This document shows positions 24,901 to 29,300 of a stretch of DNA of 29,300 nt, in pieces. The position numbers were made by a program, and so were the translations under genes. Under the pieces are notes generated by a model. It did not search any database. It was not told where the DNA came from and worked only from the letters and a program-made list of their open reading frames with translations. Each line of letters begins with the position of its first letter. Within the stretch, counting starts at the first letter, position 1. The stretch is taken from positions 1 to 29,300 of the forward strand of contig NZ_JBGGGR010000053.1 of the NCBI RefSeq assembly GCF_041276565.1, written 5' to 3'. The stretch is from Phytoplasma sp041276565. GTDB lineage: Bacteria; Bacillota_I; Bacilli_A; Acholeplasmatales; Acholeplasmataceae.

Positions 24901-25030
24901 TTTTTTTATAATTTTATTATTAGATTCAAATATTTTAAAATTATAAATTTTTTGTAATGAAAAATAAAATAATATCAAAAACTAAAAATGATAAATTGTT
25001 TATTTTTATAAAACAAGAAGGCGAAAAAAT

Positions 25031-27784
25031 ATGATAAAAAAAAATTATAAAGATACTTTAGATATGCCTGTAACAGATTTCCCCATGAGGGGCAATTTGA
25101 GTCAAAAAGAAAACGAAATAGAAGGTCATTGGGATAGTATTGGTTTATATTCTCAAGTTTTAAATCAAAACAAAAATAATCTTTCTTTTGTTTTTCATGA
25201 TGGTCCTCCTTATGCGAATGGTAACATTCATATTGGGCATGCTTTAAATAAAATTTTAAAAGATTTTATTATACGTTTTAAAACAATGCAAGGTTATTAT
25301 TCTCCTTATGTTCCTGGTTGGGATTGCCACGGACTTCCTATCGAAACAGCTGTGTTAAAAAAATTTCCTAAAAGTAAATTAACTTCTCCACAGGTATTCA
25401 AAGAAGAATCAAAAAATATAGCTTTGGGATTCATGGAAAAACAAAAAAAAATGTTTCAAAGATTAGGGATTTTAGGCCAATGGGACAAACCTTATTTGAC
25501 TTTAGATAATTCTTTTGTGGCTGATGAAATTCGTATTTTTGGAAAAATGATCGCTAATAATTTAATTTTTAAAAAATTAAAACCTGTTTATTGGTCTCCT
25601 TATTTAGAATCTGTTTTAGCAGAATCTGAAATAGAACACAAAAATAAAGAATCTTTTTCAATTTTTTTTCTTTTTCCTGTTTTAACTCAAGGTTTATTTC
25701 AAAATGCTCAATTAATAATTTGGACTACGACACCTTGGACTTTACCCGCTAATGTGGCTGTTTGTGTTAATCCAGAAAAAGATTATCAATTGATTCAAGT
25801 AAAAAACAATAGATATATCGTCGGTGCTTCTGTTTTAGAAAATTTGAAAAAAAAATTTAATTGGGAACAAGTAAAAATTATTAAACAATTTAAAGGAGAC
25901 ACAATTAAAGGTTTAGAATACGAAAATAAATTGTTCGAACATAAAGGAAAAGTAGTTTTAGATACTTTCGTTTCAGATAAAGAAGGAACAGGATTAGTTC
26001 ATATAGCACCAGGTCATGGTCTTGATGATTTTTTATTAAGTGAAAAATATAATTTAGATATTTTGTTAGCTGTTAATAAAAAAGGTTTTATGAACGAAAA
26101 CGCTCAAAAATATCAAAATATATTTTATGACGAAGCGAATATCTCTATTATCGATGATTTAAAAAACAATAATTTATTAATGTTATCTGAAAAAATAACA
26201 CATTCTTATCCACACGACGAAAGAACTAGAAGACCAGTTATTTTTTTAGCTATCCCACAATGGTTTTTAAACATTGATAAAATTAAAGATCAATTATTAT
26301 CAGAAATTAAAAATGTTGAATGGTTTCCTAAATGGGGCGAAATCAAAATGTTTAATATGATTAAAGATCGAAAAGAATGGGTTATTAGTCGTCAAAGAGT
26401 TTGGGGAACTCCAATTCCTATTTTTTATACAGAAAATAACGAACCTATTTTAGATCATTTAGTTATTGAACATGTAGCCGATTTATTCGAAAAACATGGT
26501 AAAAATATTTGGTTTGAATGGGACGCTTCACAATTATTACCTCCTAATTATCGTCATTACAAAAGTCCTAACAATATTTTCACGAAAGAAAAAGATATTA
26601 TAGATGTTTGGTTTGATTCTGGAACTTCTTATAGCGTTTTCAAAAAAATGTTTCCTAATTTAGATTCCGCTGATGTTTATTTAGAAGGAGCTGATCAATA
26701 TCGTGGTTGGTTCAATTCTTCTTTAATAACTTCAATAGCAACTTTCCAAAAGGCTCCTTATAAAAAAGTTATTACGCATGGTTTTGTTTTAGATGGTTCA
26801 GGTCAAAAAATGAGCAAATCATTAAATAATGTTGTTGATCCTTTACAAATCATTAAACAAAAAGGAGCGGATATTTTAAGATTATGGGTTGCTAGCGTTA
26901 ATTATAATATTGATGTGAGATTAGACAAAGCTATTTTAGAACAAATAGAAGAAAAATATAAAAAAATAAGAAATACTTTTCGTTTTATGTTGGGGAATTT
27001 AAATAATTTTGATCCTTCTCAAGAAAAATATATTCCTTTTTCTGAAAGAACATTATTTCATCAATTATTTTTTTTAGAATTCCAAAATATTTTTTCACAA
27101 GTTATTAAATTTTATGAAGATTATAATTTTGAAAAAATAATGAGTTTATTATATCCTTTTATCGTGAATAAAATGAGTGCTTTTTATCTTGATTACGGAA
27201 AAGATATTTTGTATATCGAAAAACCAAATAATAAAGAGAAAAATATTATTCAATCTAATATATATGATATTTTAATTTCTTGTTTAAAAATATTAACTCC
27301 TATTATTCCTCATACAACTTCTGAAATCTATCAATATTTAAATTCTATGGAGAAAAAAGCAGATATTTATTTAGAACATATTCCTTCTCAAGAAGAAATT
27401 CAAAAACAAATGATGGATTTCCAATTTCAACAACAAAACTTTTCACAAATAGAAAATGATTATAAATTATTTTTTGTTTTGAGAGAAAAAGCGCTCAAAC
27501 AATTAGAAGAAGCTAGAAGAGACAAAACAATTAATAAATCTTTACAAGCGAAAATTATTTTAAAATTACCACGAGAATATATCCAAATGTTAGAAAATTT
27601 AGAAATCAAAAGTAAATTACATCAATTATTTATTGTTTCTAAAATGGAAATCATAAGCGATACTAATTTAGATATGGAAATTGTACAAATTTCAGGTCAT
27701 TCATGTCCGAGATGTTGGAACGTAATAGAAAATAAAAATCCAGATGATTTATGTCATCGTTGTGAAAATTTTTTTAAAAAATAA
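25031..27784 (+). CDS. ileS: Isoleucyl-tRNA synthetase
   Basis: An intact 917-residue class I aminoacyl-tRNA synthetase that charges tRNA-Ile. ATG 25031 follows AAGAAGG. Visible elements are PPYANGNIHIGHALNK with the HIGH signature (67-70), the editing-domain start WTTTPWTLPANVAV, GWDCHGLPIE, the KMSKS loop (GQKMSKSLNN, about residue 593), WFDSGTSYSVF, and a C-terminal zinc site with two Cys pairs (CPRCW and CHRC). Length and motifs are those of bacterial IleRS. The 130 bases upstream show no T-box elements that I can recognise. It follows ychF in the same direction. Confidence 0.97.
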   Translation: MIKKNYKDTLDMPVTDFPMRGNLSQKENEIEGHWDSIGLYSQVLNQNKNNLSFVFHDGPPYANGNIHIGHALNKILKDFIIRFKTMQGYYSPYVPGWDCHGLPIETAVLKKFPKSKLTSPQVFKEESKNIALGFMEKQKKMFQRLGILGQWDKPYLTLDNSFVADEIRIFGKMIANNLIFKKLKPVYWSPYLESVLAESEIEHKNKESFSIFFLFPVLTQGLFQNAQLIIWTTTPWTLPANVAVCVNPEKDYQLIQVKNNRYIVGASVLENLKKKFNWEQVKIIKQFKGDTIKGLEYENKLFEHKGKVVLDTFVSDKEGTGLVHIAPGHGLDDFLLSEKYNLDILLAVNKKGFMNENAQKYQNIFYDEANISIIDDLKNNNLLMLSEKITHSYPHDERTRRPVIFLAIPQWFLNIDKIKDQLLSEIKNVEWFPKWGEIKMFNMIKDRKEWVISRQRVWGTPIPIFYTENNEPILDHLVIEHVADLFEKHGKNIWFEWDASQLLPPNYRHYKSPNNIFTKEKDIIDVWFDSGTSYSVFKKMFPNLDSADVYLEGADQYRGWFNSSLITSIATFQKAPYKKVITHGFVLDGSGQKMSKSLNNVVDPLQIIKQKGADILRLWVASVNYNIDVRLDKAILEQIEEKYKKIRNTFRFMLGNLNNFDPSQEKYIPFSERTLFHQLFFLEFQNIFSQVIKFYEDYNFEKIMSLLYPFIVNKMSAFYLDYGKDILYIEKPNNKEKNIIQSNIYDILISCLKILTPIIPHTTSEIYQYLNSMEKKADIYLEHIPSQEEIQKQMMDFQFQQQNFSQIENDYKLFFVLREKALKQLEEARRDKTINKSLQAKIILKLPREYIQMLENLEIKSKLHQLFIVSKMEIISDTNLDMEIVQISGHSCPRCWNVIENKNPDDLCHRCENFFKK

Positions 27785-28052
27785 AATAGATTTCTGTCAT
27801 ACTAGATAAATTAATTATATTTTTTTATTTTTTAAAAATCATCACCTTCATTTTTTGATTTACTTTTTGTGTCATATATTTATTTAATTCAATTTTTTAA
27901 AAATAAATAATTATAACTAAATTAATATCTTTTATTTTTCAAAAGAATTTTATTTTTGGTTGAGGTTATTTATTTTTTTTAATTATTATAATTTCGAGTT
28001 ATTTTGTTTTCTATTTATAAATTAGAGTTGAAAGAAAGTTTAAATTTTTGGA

Positions 28053-28955
28053 ATGAAAAATTTTATATTAAATTTTGAATCATATCTTAAAAATGAATTA
28101 TTATTATCTAGTAATACAATTACATCTTATTTAAGTGACATTCGACAATATTTAAATTTTATCACTGTGGATTTAAAAATAGAACATCCTAAACAAATAA
28201 CTCAAAAAGATATTTCTTTGTTTTTAGAAAATATTAGCATGGTATATCAAATCAGCAGTACCAGCTTAGCACGTAAAATTATCGTAATCAAAAAATTTCA
28301 TAATTTTTTGATTTTAGAAAAAGAAATATATTATAATCCCGCTTTTATTTTAAAAACACCGAAAATAACAAAAAAATTACCTTCTGTTTTATCTTCACAA
28401 GAAGTTTTTCATTTTTTAAAATGTATTTCGGATAAAAATACGGTCATTTCTTTGAGAAATAAAGCTTTATTCGAATTAATTTATGGCTCAGGTTTAAGAA
28501 TATCTGAAATTTTAAATTTAAAATTATCAGATATATACGAAAAACAATCTTATATTATCGTCACAGGAAAAGGTTCTAAAGAAAGAGTTGTTCCAGTTAC
28601 TCTTTATTCTTTAAAAATATTAAAAAAATATTTACAAAAAGGTCGTGGTACACTTTTAAAAAATAAAAAAAGTGTTTGGGTTTTTTTAAATAATCAAGGA
28701 GAAAGTTTATCACGTCAAGGTTGTTTTAAAATTTTTAAAAAAATAGCTAAAAAAGCTAATTTAAATATTAAATGTTCACCTCATACCTTAAGACATTCTT
28801 TCGCTACTCATTTATTAGAAAATGGCATAGATTTACGTACACTACAAAATATTTTAGGCCATAAAGATATTTCGACAACCCAAATTTACACTCATATCAG
28901 TCAAAAATATTTAAAAAAAGTTTATTTTCAATATCATCCTCGTATTTTAAAATAA
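28053..28955 (+). CDS. XerC/XerD-type tyrosine recombinase
   Basis: An intact 300-residue site-specific recombinase, the length of XerC/XerD. The N-terminal SAM-like DNA-binding domain (FESYLKNELLLSSNTITSYL) is followed by the catalytic domain with Arg149 (GSGLRISE), Lys173 (GKGSKER), His244 and Arg247 (HTLRHSFATHLLENG), His270 (LGHKDIS) and the nucleophile Tyr279 (TQIYTHIS). It most likely resolves chromosome dimers, as in other bacteria with one or two Xer proteins; it could also act on mobile elements. ATG 28053 has only a weak GAAAGAAAG upstream. It stands between ileS and holA, which supports a chromosomal rather than a PMU-borne role. I cannot decide between xerC and xerD from sequence alone. 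Confidence 0.9.
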   Translation: MKNFILNFESYLKNELLLSSNTITSYLSDIRQYLNFITVDLKIEHPKQITQKDISLFLENISMVYQISSTSLARKIIVIKKFHNFLILEKEIYYNPAFILKTPKITKKLPSVLSSQEVFHFLKCISDKNTVISLRNKALFELIYGSGLRISEILNLKLSDIYEKQSYIIVTGKGSKERVVPVTLYSLKILKKYLQKGRGTLLKNKKSVWVFLNNQGESLSRQGCFKIFKKIAKKANLNIKCSPHTLRHSFATHLLENGIDLRTLQNILGHKDISTTQIYTHISQKYLKKVYFQYHPRILK

Positions 28956-29005
28956 TTTTTGTTATTTTTTTATAAACACATAAAATACATAGTAAGGAGT
29001 TTATT

Positions 29006-29300
29006 TTGGAGCTTAATCATAATTTAAATTTATTACTTAATTATCAGAAGTTTTTTATTGAAGAAGAAAAAAAAGAAATCAAAAAAATTTGTCAAATAAA
29101 AAATTATCAGTTTTTATTTTTTTCTCTTGACGAAAATAATTACATTCAGGAAACCAAAAAAATCGCTCAAGAATTATTTACCGGTTCTTTTTTTTATGAA
29201 AAAAAAGTTCTTTTTATCGAAAATCTTTCTTTAGTTTTTTCAAAAAAAAATATAAAATTTGATTTTATAATAGATTTCTTCACTAAACCCAATGAAAATA
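29006..29300 (+). CDS. holA: DNA polymerase III delta subunit, N-terminal part (cut by window end)
   Basis: An open frame from TTG 29006 behind a good AAGGAG (28994-28999) runs to the window edge. It reads ELNHNLNLLLNYQKFFIEEE, then QELFTGSFFYEKKVLFIENL. The layout, a short strand, then LF..SFF.EKKV..I.NL at about residue 65-75, is that of HolA, the clamp-loader delta subunit that opens the beta clamp. Only about 98 of roughly 320 residues are present, so the call rests on this pattern and is moderately sure. Confidence 0.65.
   Translation, partial: MELNHNLNLLLNYQKFFIEEEKKEIKKICQIKNYQFLFFSLDENNYIQETKKIAQELFTGSFFYEKKVLFIENLSLVFSKKNIKFDFIIDFFTKPNEN

Noticed and set aside
24901..25030. Possible T-box riboswitch upstream of ileS
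   Set aside because: The leader is only about 130 bases and I see neither the conserved T-box sequence nor a terminator stem; phytoplasma ileS can do without one.
28053..28955. Phage integrase with an attachment site
   Set aside because: Length and motifs fit XerC/XerD, the gene sits between core genes, and no attachment-site direct repeat or tRNA end is visible beside it.
1..29300. tRNA, rRNA, CRISPR array or replication origin
   Set aside because: No cloverleaf with TTCGA-type loops, no rRNA stretches, no evenly spaced repeats with unique spacers and no DnaA-box cluster were recognised by eye.

Overview
The window looks like a piece of a 'Candidatus Phytoplasma' chromosome (plant-pathogenic Mollicutes). 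The DNA is extremely AT-rich. One broken gene carries the sequence-variable-mosaic (SVM) signal peptide typical of secreted phytoplasma effectors (ending in NPVMA-M). There are repeated ends that look like an IS3/tra5-type element, and many small membrane and coiled-coil genes of the kind found in potential mobile units (PMUs). Intact housekeeping genes use TGG for Trp and end in TAA. The species was not determined.

Layout. (1) 1-2565: an IS3-like repeat end, a broken secreted-protein gene, and a DpnII-type (GATC) restriction-modification pair on the minus strand with an intact Dam methylase and a frameshifted nuclease. (2) 2566-13640: decayed PMU-like accessory DNA. A minus-strand series (7178 down to 3858) carries two coiled-coil genes, an SVM effector remnant, a 24-codon ORF and a broken secreted protein. 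It is placed back to back with a plus-strand series (7295 to 13134) that carries a short membrane protein, a long membrane-anchored coiled-coil protein, a second coiled-coil protein, a large secreted protein, two small membrane proteins and a truncated DnaG-type zinc-finger gene. Several members of the two series are paralogues, and the join between them near 7290 cuts genes on both sides. (3) 13387-19914: a graveyard of restriction systems. It holds a C-terminal scrap of an EcoRI-family nuclease, a broken R-M-S series on the minus strand (14375-18082), an intact DUF2130/RmuC-like protein and a separate half-length hsdS on the plus strand. (4) 20226-23567: two divergent MacB/FtsX-type ABC transporter genes, one with a degenerate ATPase, both lacking the middle of the permease. 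(5) 23800-29300: intact core genes ychF, ileS, a XerC/D-type tyrosine recombinase, and the start of holA.

Almost every accessory gene between 163 and 23567 carries frameshifts, mostly in A/T homopolymers, or in-frame stops. The four core genes on the right show none over about 5 kb. That contrast favours real gene decay over general sequence error, although homopolymer errors cannot be excluded for any single case. The main biological theme is a phytoplasma chromosome that took in several restriction-modification systems and effector/PMU modules and is now losing them, while keeping a Dam methylase, a DUF2130 protein and an ABC ATPase open.
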